Source: Hexactinellida sp. DTS-2022
Taxonomy: Eukaryota; Porifera; Hexactinellida
DNA: 64,000 bases
NCBI GenBank assembly: GCA_028753945.1
Contig: JAPNXP010000001.1
Span: forward strand, 2,656,501 to 2,720,500
Reading direction: 5' to 3'
The notes under the pieces: model-generated
Database searches by the model: none
Seen by the model: the letters and a program-made list of their open reading frames with translations, nothing else
Told to the model about the DNA's origin: nothing
Made by a program: the position numbers and the translations under genes
In this document: piece after piece, positions 1-11,498 of the stretch
Numbering within the stretch: position 1 is the stretch's first letter
Layout of the letters: each line of letters opens with the position of its first letter

Positions 1-85
1 GGATCCGGCCGGATCCCGGAAACACCACAAATGGGGAAATCCGGCCGAATCCGGAACCGGATCCAAGATCCAATGCACCTCTAGT
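1..85. repeat. CCGG-rich hAT terminal fragment
   Basis: The stretch is built from overlapping CCGGCCGGATCC-type words and ends in CCTCTA. It resembles the right terminus of the full hAT element at 61399-63950, which has the same GGCCGGATCCGGATATCC composition and ends GCTCTA. The rest of the element lies off the window or is lost. The assignment rests on composition and the last bases only. Confidence 0.4.
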
Positions 86-406
86 TTTTGAACCCGAGTT
101 AAATAAAAGGCGTGTTTCTTTGACAGTCGAATTATCTGAATCTTATGCGTGTGAATCTAAGGCATCTCTTCATCAAAGGAAAATATAAAATATGCATCTT
201 TGAAACAACAGCGAGTACGGTTATCGAAGGTTTTAGAGGCGATAGAACACTAGCTGAAATAGAATAGGTTTCAGAAGTGAAGATTGCCGCACTAGTATTA
301 TATCTCAAATCAATCAGATTGTCGGCAGGTTGCGCAAGTTTCGAAGTAGATAGCTCATGAAAGTTACCCATGTCAAATTGAAATTGCGGTACGGAAAGAC
401 TTAGAT

Positions 407-1590
407 TTGAATAAATATTTTTTCCTATTAGATATGCTAGAAATTTGGAAGAGAAAATATACCCAGCCGCACCAAAAATTACTTTTTAGTGACATCAAAT
501 TTCCTGCTTATCAGAAAGTTATTGATCACCGAAACAACAACGTATTGCGTACCTTCCTGCTACTATATCCTAATCCTACGACACAGATTGTTGTTAGTAC
601 ATCTTATCCAGAATTTGTCAAGCACACGTTGAAAAGAATTATGGCTACTATATCTCCACCTTCACCTAAAGATTTTCACGCTCACATTTCAGATAGCAGA
701 TGTCTTAAATGGCGCTGGGAGTCATACTATTTACAATCAGCATAGTATCAATACCTCTACCAAGTCTTTTATTCTATTTATTTCAAATCAGTTGTCATTA
801 AAACTTCCACAGGATTTGATCACTGGTAAAATTCTACTCCTAATTCTCCTTACTGTCACCGACCGATTTTCCTGTGTGCTGCTAAAGAAAATGAGAGCAA
901 CATCAGACAGTTTATGACGGAGTTAATCAGCCCATACAAAGATAAAATGACAAGTGTAGGTTTACCCCTGCGGATAATGAGCATGTTGGGATTGACATTA
1001 TTTTTAATTTGATGGGAAATGATTGGTATTCTTTCTGGAGCAGGGGGAGCAAGGTGCAATCTAAAGAATCGCGAAATCGTAATTCAGGAATTCCCAATTA
1101 ATAGACACGTTTCGGATGCCCATGATTTGTTTGAAGAACTTGAGATTGTGAATCATTATTTTATCTCCCTTCCAACGAACGAGTGAATTTAACCAATCTT
1201 CCTATTTCCATTATCAATAATACACCTGCTTCTACTCTACACTTATATACATGAATTTTTAGATTGTTGAATCTTTTTGTGTACCATTTGAATTATGGAA
1301 TAGTGGAAATTTAAGTGGTTACATAACTCTCTGACTCTTAGAGTCCATGATTTTTGTAACACTTGTTCAATAAAATAAAAAGTTGATCAACAAGAAAAAA
1401 AGTTAAAAGTTGATCAATGAGAAAAGCTGGAGGACGACATATACTGGAGGTGTTGCTAAAAGATCTTTTTCGAACGAATGTAAATGTATCGAATGCTGTT
1501 TTTCAGTAGCAGAAAATCCTACAAAGAACCACTTTCCAAGCTTCTATCTGCCATTTTTTGAATTCTTTGAATTTTTCAACATCATATCTT
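407..1590 (+). pseudogene. Transib/RAG1-superfamily transposase relic
   Basis: A degenerate coding stretch with several frame breaks. The first open part (407-745, 112 codons) contains a FPAYQKVIDHR block followed by a YP-containing segment and ends in KWRWE, a layout I associate with the N-terminal core of Transib transposases. The frame resumes at about 863 with AAKENES, runs through a GAGGARCNLKN segment (in the place of the zinc-binding CxxC part, second Cys missing), then STLH at about 1229. Near 1445 TYTGGVAKRSFSN sits where Transib and RAG1 have their NGNxAR block. The catalytic glutamate region would come next, but a P-like element follows at once. No intact protein is possible. Family assignment is from remembered motif order, not a search; another invertebrate transposase lineage is possible. 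Confidence 0.45.
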
Positions 1591-1592
1591 AA
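1586..1592. repeat. Target-site duplication, left of P-like element
   Basis: ATCTTAA lies directly outside the left TIR and is repeated at 4473-4479 directly outside the right TIR. P elements make 8 bp duplications; the eighth base differs here (C versus T) or has been lost. Confidence 0.75.
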
Positions 1593-4472
1593 CGTGAACT
1601 AAGTAATATAAGGACTGGAAACGACAAAGAAAAACTGGACAATGGATAGGTTAGGAGGGTATCCCTCTCCTCCATTATTTCCTCATAATTGCCAAAAGTA
1701 ATGTAGCTATTATTGTATTTTACCTTATGGTTGCATAATATTATTATTTTCGTCATAATAAGCAACCTTAGCTTAAATGGTTTAGTCGAATCTTTTCCTA
1801 TGTGAGTCCCTACCCTTTTCCTCGTAACTTTACTGTGCTGAACTATACTACATATTCTTTTATCTTTTCTAAATACTGTAGTACTAGCAAAGCATTTCAT
1901 GCCTAATAATTCTGTTTTTGGATGCAAGACCAACTACAAAGGTCATCCGAAAGCCACTGTCTTTAGATTACCAAAGGCCCACCTGAATTAGTTCACGATT
2001 GGATCCGAGCTTTATATAAAACAGGAACAGAAGACTTACAGTTGGATATCATTTTCATCTGTATTCACCATATTCGAGAGATGGACCAGAAACGAGTAGA
2101 CAGAGTCTTACATGCTGATGGTACTTACTCTGAAGTACCACGTGAAAGACCTACTTATCGTCTCAATGTTGCTCCTGTAATTTTTCAAGGTTATCCATCT
2201 TATTTTACCTCCAATTCTGCTACTTGTAAGCGTTATAGCCGAGAATCAAAGGAAGAAGCACACTTTGCTAAAAGTCTCAAGTATAGTTTAATTGAAGAAA
2301 AGCATGAAAAATTTATTTACTCTTTAGATTGTTCTGAAGATCTCAGACAAAAATTATCCACCTTGAAACTAAAACAAGATTGGGTCATTTGGTATTCTTC
2401 TAAACGTTACATATACTCAGGCTGCAATCGTTCGATTAGTTCGTCAGAGTTGAATCCACTCTTGCAATTAATTCAGATATAAACGTCTCAGCTAATAGTT
2501 TTGAGCAACATTCACCTTTGCCACTGGATAAAATAAATCACCAGACTGCTACAAATTTTAACAATCATTAGATTGCCTATTCCTTCCGACAACAAAGTCT
2601 CTTCGTCTTCTATCATCGAGTATTGGATTGGAAAATGAATACACTAATTTGCTTAAAAACATAACTGCTGATTTTTTAGAGAGGGAACGGCATCTTGTAC
2701 TCAACATGGACGAAATCCACGTTGCATCAGATATCTCGTACCAAAGTAGTGCGAGCATACGTGTGTAGTACATATAATACAATTTGACTATGCAACTACT
2801 TAGAAACTTTATATATTGTCTGTGATTTAGGTGGAAGAATAATCGGAGAGATATATCCTACAACTACAACTAAAAAAGTTTTTGCTCTGATGGTGTCTAG
2901 ACATGCTCTTATTTCCTTCAATTTACGATATTAGTAAATCGAATGAGGCTATGTTTGAGGATATTCGTTTACTGTACAAGTCTGAAAACACTCGATGGTT
3001 AAACAAGCCCACAGACTGAATTCTAGGGCATGTTGGCCAACTAGCTTTGAACGCCAGAATGTTAATGTAGCACTCCGCGTTTTCAATGATTCAACTTGTG
3101 CAGCTCTTAAAATACAGAACGATTCACGATCAAGGTTTAAAAACGATACTCCGAATTTCGTGGATATTATTGGTAAGATATGGAAGATCTTCAATGTGAA
3201 TACTTCCCTTAAACATATTCACTTGAATTATATATATTCTGCGCCACTTACGGAAGACGATTGGCGTTTCGGTTTTCTTAACTTAATCTCTAATTGGATT
3301 GAGAGATGGAATTATCAAATGGCAAGATTGGTAAACTTAGTGCTCAAACATTCGGAAGTTTGCGCCATTCTTGTATTACTCTGCCACTAATAGTTTCTCA
3401 TCTGATTCAAAATTGCAAGTTTAAATATGTTCTTACTTCCAGGCTTCAAAATTATCCAATATAACACCAATTCGGATTATATCGAATGATGATGGCAGCT
3501 CAATACCATGTTACTTATTCCCAAATATTAGAAAGTCAACGGCGTATGAACATTTAGAATATTCGTAAATTGTTTTCACAACAACAAAACAAGAGTGAAC
3601 TATCCCTTAGAAGATTTACTCAGTCTTTTACTCTAGCACCAGATGAATACAATAAGATTTGTTATGATCAATATCTTGGTGCGTTACATGATCTGAACTC
3701 TATCAAACTTGAAATTCTTATTCTCCAATATTTTGTCTTTATTGGAGGTTACGCTGTTTATTCTTACATTAAAACTTCAAAATGCCAACACAGTCTTGTA
3801 TCTCTTACTGAGAACAAAGATATAGATTTAAGTGATGCTGTTAAATTTGACTTGATAAAGTAAGTTGATCGTGGTTCTCTGAAGTGGCCCTCAGATCTTG
3901 TCGTTGACTCCATAGTGGTCTTATGGAAAATTTTCATTAAAATTGATGATGATGAGATATTGAAAACGCAATATTAGCATTTTACACATCCCCTTCGCGT
4001 ACAATATTAATTCAGTTAGCTGAAAGAGTGCTAGTGATTGAACAGAGTGAACACTGGAGAACCTACTGCGCTCATTGCAACATTTTAGATTGGAGGATAT
4101 TACACAAGATTCTTAACATATGCGGTAATTGCATATTAGATAATAAAACTAGAATGAGAATTCTTATATAGCATAGAAAAAGAAAGATACACGTAAATTC
4201 AAGAAATTTAAATCTACGTGAATAATGCTCGAGTCTCCAGTTAATTATATGAATAATAATTGCTGTACTAGTATTTGACAAATGTAATCATGTTTTGTTC
4301 ATTGAATTACTTTTTTCTGTAGCTCAATATTTGCGAAATAAACATTATAAGAACTTCATGTCCTATATTTACTTTTTCTATCGAAGATAAATGTAAATTA
4401 GTTTACCCTTCTAACATAACCATGGTCCATTTTATATTTGTCGTTTCCAGTCCTTATATTAAGTAGTTCACG
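1593..4472 (+). mobile_element. P-like (THAP) DNA transposon, 2.88 kb, degenerate
   Basis: Terminal inverted repeats of about 69 bp (1593-1661 and 4404-4472) begin CGTGAACTA and share AATATAAGGACTGGAAACG exactly. A 7 bp direct repeat flanks them. The interior holds a P-type transposase pseudogene in the same orientation. TIR length, TSD length and coding content all agree with the P superfamily. The gene has several frame breaks, so this copy is not autonomous. It is inserted at the edge of the Transib-like relic. Confidence 0.88.
1899..3962 (+). pseudogene. P-element-type transposase with THAP domain, broken
   Basis: The ATG at 1899 opens MPNNSVFGCKTNY, a THAP start in which the usual first zinc cysteine (position 4) is Asn; the second (C9) is present. 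After a frame break near 1985 come HDWIRAL (conserved Trp), CIHH (the C-x2-H pair) and NVAPVIF in place of the AVPTIF box, all in the frame at 2042-2482. NMDEIH (near 2704) matches the catalytic-Asp block of P transposases. At 2995-3390 the ERQNVNVALRVFND block and a DDWRFGFLNLISNWIE block are typical of the P insertion domain. At 3570-3863 GGYAVYSYIKTSKC and, after a stop, DRGSLKWPSDLVVDSIV give the C-terminus. At least four stops or frameshifts interrupt the frame. Confidence 0.85.
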
Positions 4473-4479
4473 ATCTTAA

Positions 4480-4870
4480 TAACAGCAACTCAGATGTATA
4501 TACGACTAGAGTAATTTGATTTAAAGGGCCGATAATTTACCACATTTAACAACACATATTTTTCAAATTTACAAATTTGGTAATTTAGTAACATCATCAT
4601 GATGTCATAACGGAAATTTCTTTTCTAGATATCGATATCCCATATGTAAATATTACATAATTTGTGTCTATTGTGTATATAGATGGCTGTTTCCTGGAAA
4701 ATCCCATTTTAAGCCACTGTGTTCGCCAATCTTACATCCTAAAAAAATAAACAAATCATCTAACTGAATGTGGTCTGAATAGTTATATAAAGTCTACTAG
4801 AACGTAGTTAACGAATTCAACAATATCCCCTTGTCCGCATAATAGCTTTAATCCAATTTAGAATACCGAA
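4480..4870. other. Non-coding A+T-rich stretch
   Basis: No open frame with protein-like composition, tRNA fold or terminal repeat was found. It holds only short chance palindromes, such as GATATCGATATC near 4628. Confidence 0.6.
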
Positions 4871-5023
4871 TTGCTATTTTTCGTCGGAATCATCGTGTCT
4901 TTATAGCCTGCTTTTAACATAGTTAAACACGTTCTAAATGTTCCAATTTAGAACATTTAGAACGCGTTTAACTATGTTAAAAGAGGGCTATAAAAACACG
5001 ATAATTCCCACGAAAAATAGCGA
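4871..5023. repeat. Near-perfect 150 bp fold-back (hairpin) repeat
   Basis: The left arm (4871-4942, from TTGCTATTTTTCGT to GTTCTAAATGTT) is matched by its reverse complement at 4951-5023 with few mismatches and a loop of under 10 bases. The shared core includes TTTTAACATAGTTAAAC and GTTCTAAATG. This is a fold-back MITE, or could yield a long hairpin RNA if transcribed. No coding content. Confidence 0.8.
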
Positions 5024-5176
5024 TTACGTAATCAAATGGTGATATAACACAATTCTAAAGGGTGATATGTATGCCTTGATATCATGTTCCTAACTACCTA
5101 AACAATTATAATGCATTGCTCAGGTCAGTCATTACTAGCTATTGAGATAAAGATATGTCAGCTAATAATCAATGGC

Positions 5177-5618
5177 CTAGGGTGCGACCCGTGCGGGCTT
5201 TATTGTAAATCACAGGCTGCGGGCCTTTTTCCACTGGCCGCGGGCACAAAACGGGCCGAAAAGAGTCAAAAAGATCAATTGTTAATTTTTCAATAACATA
5301 TAAATGTAAAAGTCTAGATGCACTATAGCTACTAACTTCCACCATTAATAGAAAGAAAAAGGAAACAACTAACGAAACTATCAAAGTGTTGCCGGTATAA
5401 AAGTTTCATGTATATACTATTTCCGCATACGATTTCCCGCAACATATAACGCGGAAATTATATGAATTCAAAATTACTAGAGAATATTTTCACGAATTCA
5501 GCCAACGGTGCCATAAAATAAACAAATTTCCTAAATCGCGGGCTGGCGGAATAAATAAGCGGGCCGCGGGCTTTGAATAACGGGCCACGGGCCACGGGCT
5601 TTACGGGTCGCACCCTAG
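5177..5618. mobile_element. hAT MITE, 442 bp, exact 8 bp TSD
   Basis: Both ends carry CTAGGGTGCGACCCGT (16 bp, identical in inverted orientation). The duplication TCAATGGC is at 5169-5176 and 5619-5626. Sub-terminal CGGGC/GGGCC words recur inside. The 8 bp TSD indicates hAT-type mobilisation. It contains no transposase; short open frames across it are chance products of the repeat. Confidence 0.92.
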
Positions 5619-5626
5619 TCAATGGC

Positions 5627-7230
5627 CTTTAAGTAATCCATGGTTCCGAGTAGTAGTAAGGCCTTATATAACGAAGTACAAGCATCTATTAATTAATAAT
5701 TAATTAATAGACAATAGAATTATTAATATACTTCTATCCTACATGTATTGTTATTGATCAATTAGTACTATTGTTGTCAGCGATGTACGCATTCCATAAA
5801 AGTAGGCATTATTTTGTCACTTTATTTTCTGTGTCTCTATTATTACATTATTATATAACAGTACATAGGTAACTTTGTTGACTTCTTTGATAATTGACAT
5901 ACTTAAGTATTCCGGTTGAAAATGAAATATCTCAACAACTCTTATGGCTCCCTAAAGACTGTGTTGCCCCATTGTAGTCAATAATTTCGTGTACCACGCA
6001 CTTTAGAAGCTTCTATACGTTCAGTGGTCATAGTAGTCCTCAAGGAGGTTAAAAGCTGTTTCCATATCAGGCAACTATATGATGTTGTTTGACCTGCCCT
6101 GGAAGACACAATTCCAAACCAGGAACCCGAAACTTAAATATTACAATTGAACGATGGCACGAAGATAAAAGTAGCTAAACTTTATACTCCATAACTGATA
6201 TTTCGCATAAATTAACGTGTTCATAATAACTATACTACACTGTACTAATAATTATCCCGTGCCCAACCTGTTAAAGAATTTCAACATGGATCCATCTAAC
6301 AAATACTTAGAAATGTATTATCACAAAAGTGGTAACAAAATATGTCATGGATTTCTAAGAAATATGGGAGAGAGAACTCATATTATAGCGAGAGTAAAAT
6401 TCCGTTAAAAGATTCTAACTTGCTGTTAACGTTAGATATGTGTTGTTAACAACAAATTAGAACAGTTAGCTGCAGCTTATTTACTCTTATTTGCAAAAAG
6501 GTGTTGTGGCTAGATTTAAATGCTCATCACCACAAGATAAAGTACAATTATGCAGATTGAGGGAAAAAGATTTATAGTTAAGAGCGGGTTTCTAGAAAAT
6601 CACAAAATACCACAAAACAGGAGTATACCTTCGCGATGAGGTGGGTGAGTCGAGGCATGCGCTATGGGTCATCAAACTCAGAAGGTTTGATTCATCAAAG
6701 AATTCTCAGTGCGGTTTGAATATAAGATGTTGTTCTTAACAAAACCTAATGCCTGGATCTCGCTCATTTGTATATACAAAAATGACATAAGTCATCCCCT
6801 AGATGGTACTCCAATTGACACCTCAGAAGGGTGCTTTCTATATATACATCGTCTTCTAGCTACTTGCAAATCCACGGGATAAATATGCCGATGAATAAGT
6901 GCAATCCCTAATTCCTTTTCTGCACAAAATAAAATTGAGTTGGTAGGCTTAGAAAAGTGCAGAACCCAAAAAATACTGAATTGATCGTTATGGATGAAAA
7001 GTAAATTAAGGAATATAATCCTCTTGTGCAAAAAGCTGAAATATCAACGTAGAATTTGTGTATTGGCAGCGCGTTTTGGGCCATCAACATTTCAGTCTTC
7101 TCATAGTTGACATGAATAAAAATCTGTTAGTTTAAACAAACTGAGCAAAGAAAAGAAATGTATATGTAATAGTGAAAAATAAATTTAAATAATACATAGT
7201 TTACTCCTAGAATATTCTGTTCAAACTCAC
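5627..7230. other. Non-coding stretch; probable kinase-gene intron or flank
   Basis: No gene recognised. A 26 bp A+T palindrome lies at about 5685-5710 (CTATTAATTAAT and its complement). If the kinase gene continues beyond the exon at 7231-7418, this is intron. A minus-strand stretch near 6790-6919 has a good acceptor but no kinase motif and is not called as an exon. Confidence 0.5.
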
Positions 7231-7418
7231 CCTCTCATTTCTAAGTTTTCTCAATAATGTTAATAGGTCTCCGTAAGGGACAAACTCCAGAATAAGACAA
7301 ATAGGACGATCAGAACTGACACATCCCAAAAATTCCACAATATGGGGATGTTTCCCGATTTTCTTCATTCTATATATTTCTTGAACAAGATCATTAACCT
7401 CAATGTCAGTGGAATCAT
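7231..7418 (-). CDS. Receptor tyrosine kinase, helix-C/hinge exon
   Basis: This 188 bp exon is bounded on the minus strand by an acceptor TTTTATTAG (before 7418) and a donor GTGAGT (7225-7230). Read in the phase left by the upstream exon it encodes about 63 residues without a stop: the helix-C block VQEIYRMKKIGKHPHIVEF with the Glu that pairs with the catalytic Lys, then the hinge LILEFVPYGDLL and LRKLRNER. This order (GKHPxIV, then EFVPYGDL) is typical of class III-V receptor kinases (PDGFR/VEGFR/FGFR-like). It ends in phase 0. The catalytic loop, DFG motif and C-lobe should follow at lower coordinates and were not found before position 1, so the partial model ends here. Confidence 0.9.
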
Positions 7419-8407
7419 CTAATAAAATTACAAAGGTTAATAGATCAAAATAGGTGAAATTATAACATTTGATTCAACAGCATTACTTAGAATGGTTTTG
7501 AAGTCTTGACTAGCAATCTCACAAGGTTGGATCGATTATATTGGGAGATTTATTTGTCCTGTGTCTTTAATGAAAATTTAAATCAAATAATTCCAGATTT
7601 AAGGCACATGATCTACATTTAAACTATTTTAAGATACATAAATTTTAAAAATGTTTTAGATTGCAGACAGGTTCCAACATACCAAAAATTATAATCAAAT
7701 ATTTATGTGTCTAAGTTTATTAAGGGAAAACTATTAACAAATTTAACCATTTTTAAACTGATGTTTCGTGTATAATTTTTTACAATTTGTCAACTATGGA
7801 TTTGAAATATCGATTCGAGTAAACATAGACACTTTGAGGTGATAGGACATATGTTGCCGATTCAGGAATGTATAGCTATTTGAAACTGCAAAAAATATTG
7901 GAAAACTAACCCATTAATTTAAGGGTTTTGAGTTGAACTCTTTGGGAATTAATTGGATGAGAACATTGACAAGCAAAGTAATCTAATTAACTCTAATCAT
8001 TTGATAAAATTAATTGTGGTGGCACTATATATTTGGGGCTGAGTGTTAATACCTATACAAGAAATGTTTTCAGCACAACTGAAATGTTAGATGATCGACA
8101 TGTTATTAGCAATAATTTATATAGGTGTTCTGGAAAGCACGGCTCAAAAAGGTTTCGGAGGATTCCTTCTAATTCACTATATTTCAGAGTTGTAAATTTT
8201 TAGTAACAAGATTATAGGTGATGAGTCAGTGTTTTGTTATATTTGGAATTTATTGTTGTTTACTACAAATTTTTTGGGAGACGGATACGTTCGAATTCTA
8301 AAAAAACACGAAGTTTCATCACCTTAGGTGTCAAGAGCCGTTTGCTGTCTTATTATATACCACAAGGTTCAATAGACAATTTGAAACTATATGTGTAACG
8401 TATGTGT

Positions 8408-8530
8408 TATCAAGCTTAATATGAACTAGGGCGCTACGCTTGTTCGCTCGCTTCGCAACGTGCGGTACCATTCACAACAAACGCTTTGCGGGTGTTGTGA
8501 GAAGGACTCAGTAATTTGTGCCTCGCTACG
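8408..8530. repeat. GC-rich GCTTCGC-type repeat block
   Basis: A sudden GC-rich patch in A+T-rich intron, with alternating GCTACGC, GCTCGC, GCTTCGC and GCGGGTG words. Similar patches occur at 27148-27213 and 27660-27710, so it is probably a dispersed repeat, perhaps a Helitron-like or MITE end. No element boundary is seen. Confidence 0.4.
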
Positions 8531-10009
8531 GAGAAAACAGAAAACAGTAACTAGGAATATTACAATATCATTAATATTTTTTGTTATGAACCATAATAAT
8601 TTAAATAAGTATTAAATAATTAAGTAATTCCAGTTTTTTATTAGACGGTCACACCGCATATGCATGCAAATTCTCAGCCGTCAATCTAGATAGGTGTGGC
8701 CAGCAATCTGTCTATGGAGCTGGAAAATTATATAAAATACAGCTGTCCAGACGGAAATTTGTTTTGGAAACCATATAATTTGGAGGTTGGAGACTGTTTC
8801 CATAATTAATGCTTTATGCCCAGGTGTTTTTTTAGAATTAAAAGGAATATACCACATTATGGGAATCGATTTAAGCATAGCACAATGTGTTGTAGTACAA
8901 GCCATTCGGTATCGGTTACTTCGCTAAGGAAAAGATAATTCTACGCTGTCTCAATTTATTCCTTACAATCTATTTCAAACGTGACAACGAAAAAGAATAT
9001 ATTAATGAAAATTCAATTGAGCATATGCATTCATTATTATATCCTAAAAGATAGTCTCTATAGGTCATAACACTTGAGAAATTGTTAGCATACTTTGTAA
9101 CAATGGCAAAAGCAATTTAAAAAATCATATATTATAAAAATCAAATTCAAAAACAGCAAAGCCATCTACCAGTTATACGTGTACCTGTTGGAAGCTAACC
9201 TCAAAAAACTCATGCCGAAATCTAATTAATTCATTTGTCTATTTATTTTAGAAATCTAAACAAAAATACCCAAATATAATTCATAATTACCAAATTCGAA
9301 ATCAACAACTTGTTTATTACAATAATATTTGGAAGCTACTCTACATTTCAAATTACATGTTTTTCTCTCTTTTACTCTACCATTTAAGTACAATTCAGAT
9401 AAATACACAAACACTGAAAATTGGCCAAATAAACATTTGTCGGTAACTAATGATGAGTTTATTATAAGTAAAGATCGTTGGTTACAAATTGTAAAATGAG
9501 CAGTACCATTATTGGAGTGTAGGGAAAACATTTGTTTGACATTATTTTTAAGCTAATTTAGTTCTACCAAAAAAACAGACAATGAACCAGAGATAGATCC
9601 AGCATAAAATATCTGGGAGTTGCAATGCCCAGGGTTGGGCCTTAGAATTGTGGACGCCGTGGGAAGCGCACGCGGGTCAAATGTGGCAGTTTTTGGACGT
9701 TCTTTATTAAGAACTGCATTTGAGAAAGCAACTTTAAAGAAAGTTGAAATATATTTAATATACCTCAAAGAAATATATTCCAAATTCATACAACTATAAA
9801 TAAATAAGGAACTAATTAAACTATCAATTAACCAACAATCACAATGAACTAATAGTTAACGAGTAGTTAACGATTTTTCCTGAAATTTGATATACAACGT
9901 TCCCAAAAGTATTCACAGAAAAGATAAGGAAGTGAACTCTGATATATTTCTTTCAAACAATCTTGGAAATTGTGCCAGTCCCTAGATATAATTTTTGGAT
10001 TATATTATC

Positions 10010-10100
10010 ATATTCTTGAGGGGGGAGGGGTTCGCACTCCCCAGAGCCATTTTGGGGGGTGAAACCCCCTGAACCCACCCGATGGATCCATCCCTGCAAT
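10010..10100. repeat. G/C-run repeat fragment
   Basis: Runs of GGGG and CCCC (GGGGGGAGGGG, then a CACTCCCCAGAG word and TTTTGGGGGG) ending in ATCCATCCCTG look like a single hAT-type terminus. No partner end or duplication was found. Confidence 0.4.
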
Positions 10101-10504
10101 GAACCATCGTTATAACGTAGTGCTTGGATCTGTAAATAACTTCGTTATTTCGTTATAACCAGATATTCGTTACAAGCAGAAATTACCTAAGCATTTAGTA
10201 CTATAGGGGAAAATTAACATTTAGTTACAAGCGAATTTCGCTATATTCGACTTCGATATAACGGTAGTTTACTGTAATCCAAATTTATAGATATATTTTC
10301 AAACCAACAATTTTAACACACTTAATGGTGTAATGGTGTTGTCAATCCATTCATTTGATTGTGCAAACTCAAAATGAGTTAACACAGTTCTGGTTCAATC
10401 ACAGCAACATGCAAATAAATTCGAAGGCATCCTACCATCTAACACTAATAAATGTATTATTGTTGAATAGAAAGCCAACAATTAGTCATCGAATGCACAT
10501 AAAC

Positions 10505-11071
10505 CAGTGATTCCCAAACTTTTTTAACTCGTGAACCCCCTGATATCCGAAAATTTGGAGGTGCACCCCCAGGACATACCTAAGTCTGAAGGATTTATTG
10601 ACAAGGGCATCGATTATAAAAACAGGATGGGGGGTGAACATCATATGGTCTCATTAGGATGAAAAGCGTTAGTATGTAATATTATCACAAGGTTAATCTA
10701 AGTATACAAGCGCAGCGAGCGAGAGATTTTCAAATATCATTGAGTATTATTAACAATTTATGACAATTAATCTTTTGCTGATTTAGGGAGGATAAAATTA
10801 TGAGGTGCACCAATATTGGGGGGCGGGGGGGGGGGCGAATGTCCAAAGGTAGGTTGTGGTAAATGGACTAGTACGGACCAAGCCCTCTTTGAAAATTCGT
10901 CGGGTAACTTACAGAACACAATTGTAATAAATCAATAAAGTCGAGTAATCAGAATTTAACTTGTAGATTATAACTATATATAATTTTTATTTATTTTAAA
11001 TGCTCAATATTCACTCCACTCAAGTCCCTTGCACCCCCAAGAGGTCCATGCACCCAGGTTGGGAACCACTG
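10505..11071. mobile_element. hAT MITE, 567 bp
   Basis: The left end is CAGTGATTCCCAAACTTTTT and the right end, inverted, is CAGTGGTTCCCAACCTGGG, the standard hAT terminus form. The flanks are ACATAAAC (10497-10504) and ACATAACC (11072-11079), an 8 bp TSD with one change. A G-run of about 20 bases sits near 10820. No transposase. Confidence 0.9.
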
Positions 11072-11498
11072 ACATAACCATTAAAAACCGGGAAATATAA
11101 TATAAATGCCAGTAAATGGTATCTACTCAGGAATGGCCAAATGCTTGACCCAAAAGCTCAGATTGAACTTTCACGGAAGTATAAGAATGTACTTAATTGC
11201 GTTTTAAGCATACGATCGTGTTGCTCATTTATATTCCCCAAATGGGAGAAAGTAAACGATGACATTGATTCTACGCAAATGATGATTGAATTGAAATTCA
11301 TCTGAATGAGCTAAGTGTTACAGAATATCAGTAATAAACTAGTTTGATCTAATTAATTGTTTATCTTTAAAACACTTATCCATAATACTATATAATCACG
11401 GGCGTTGCACGGCTCTGAAAAATCTCCGGCCAAATAGTTAAAGTAGTCCGGCCAAAACCGGACCGTCCGATATAATATAGTAGAATAAATGAAACTGC

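Noticed and set aside
6790-6919. Possible next kinase exon on the minus strand after a good acceptor (TTTTATTTTGTGCAG)
   Set aside because: The frame reads LQVARRRCIYRKH, superficially like LQVARGM...CIHRD, but lacks the catalytic HRDLAARN motif and any phase-consistent link was not convincing.
9256-9789. Minus-strand open frames of 78-91 codons
   Set aside because: No protein-like conservation pattern seen; in-frame length is expected by chance in a window of this size.
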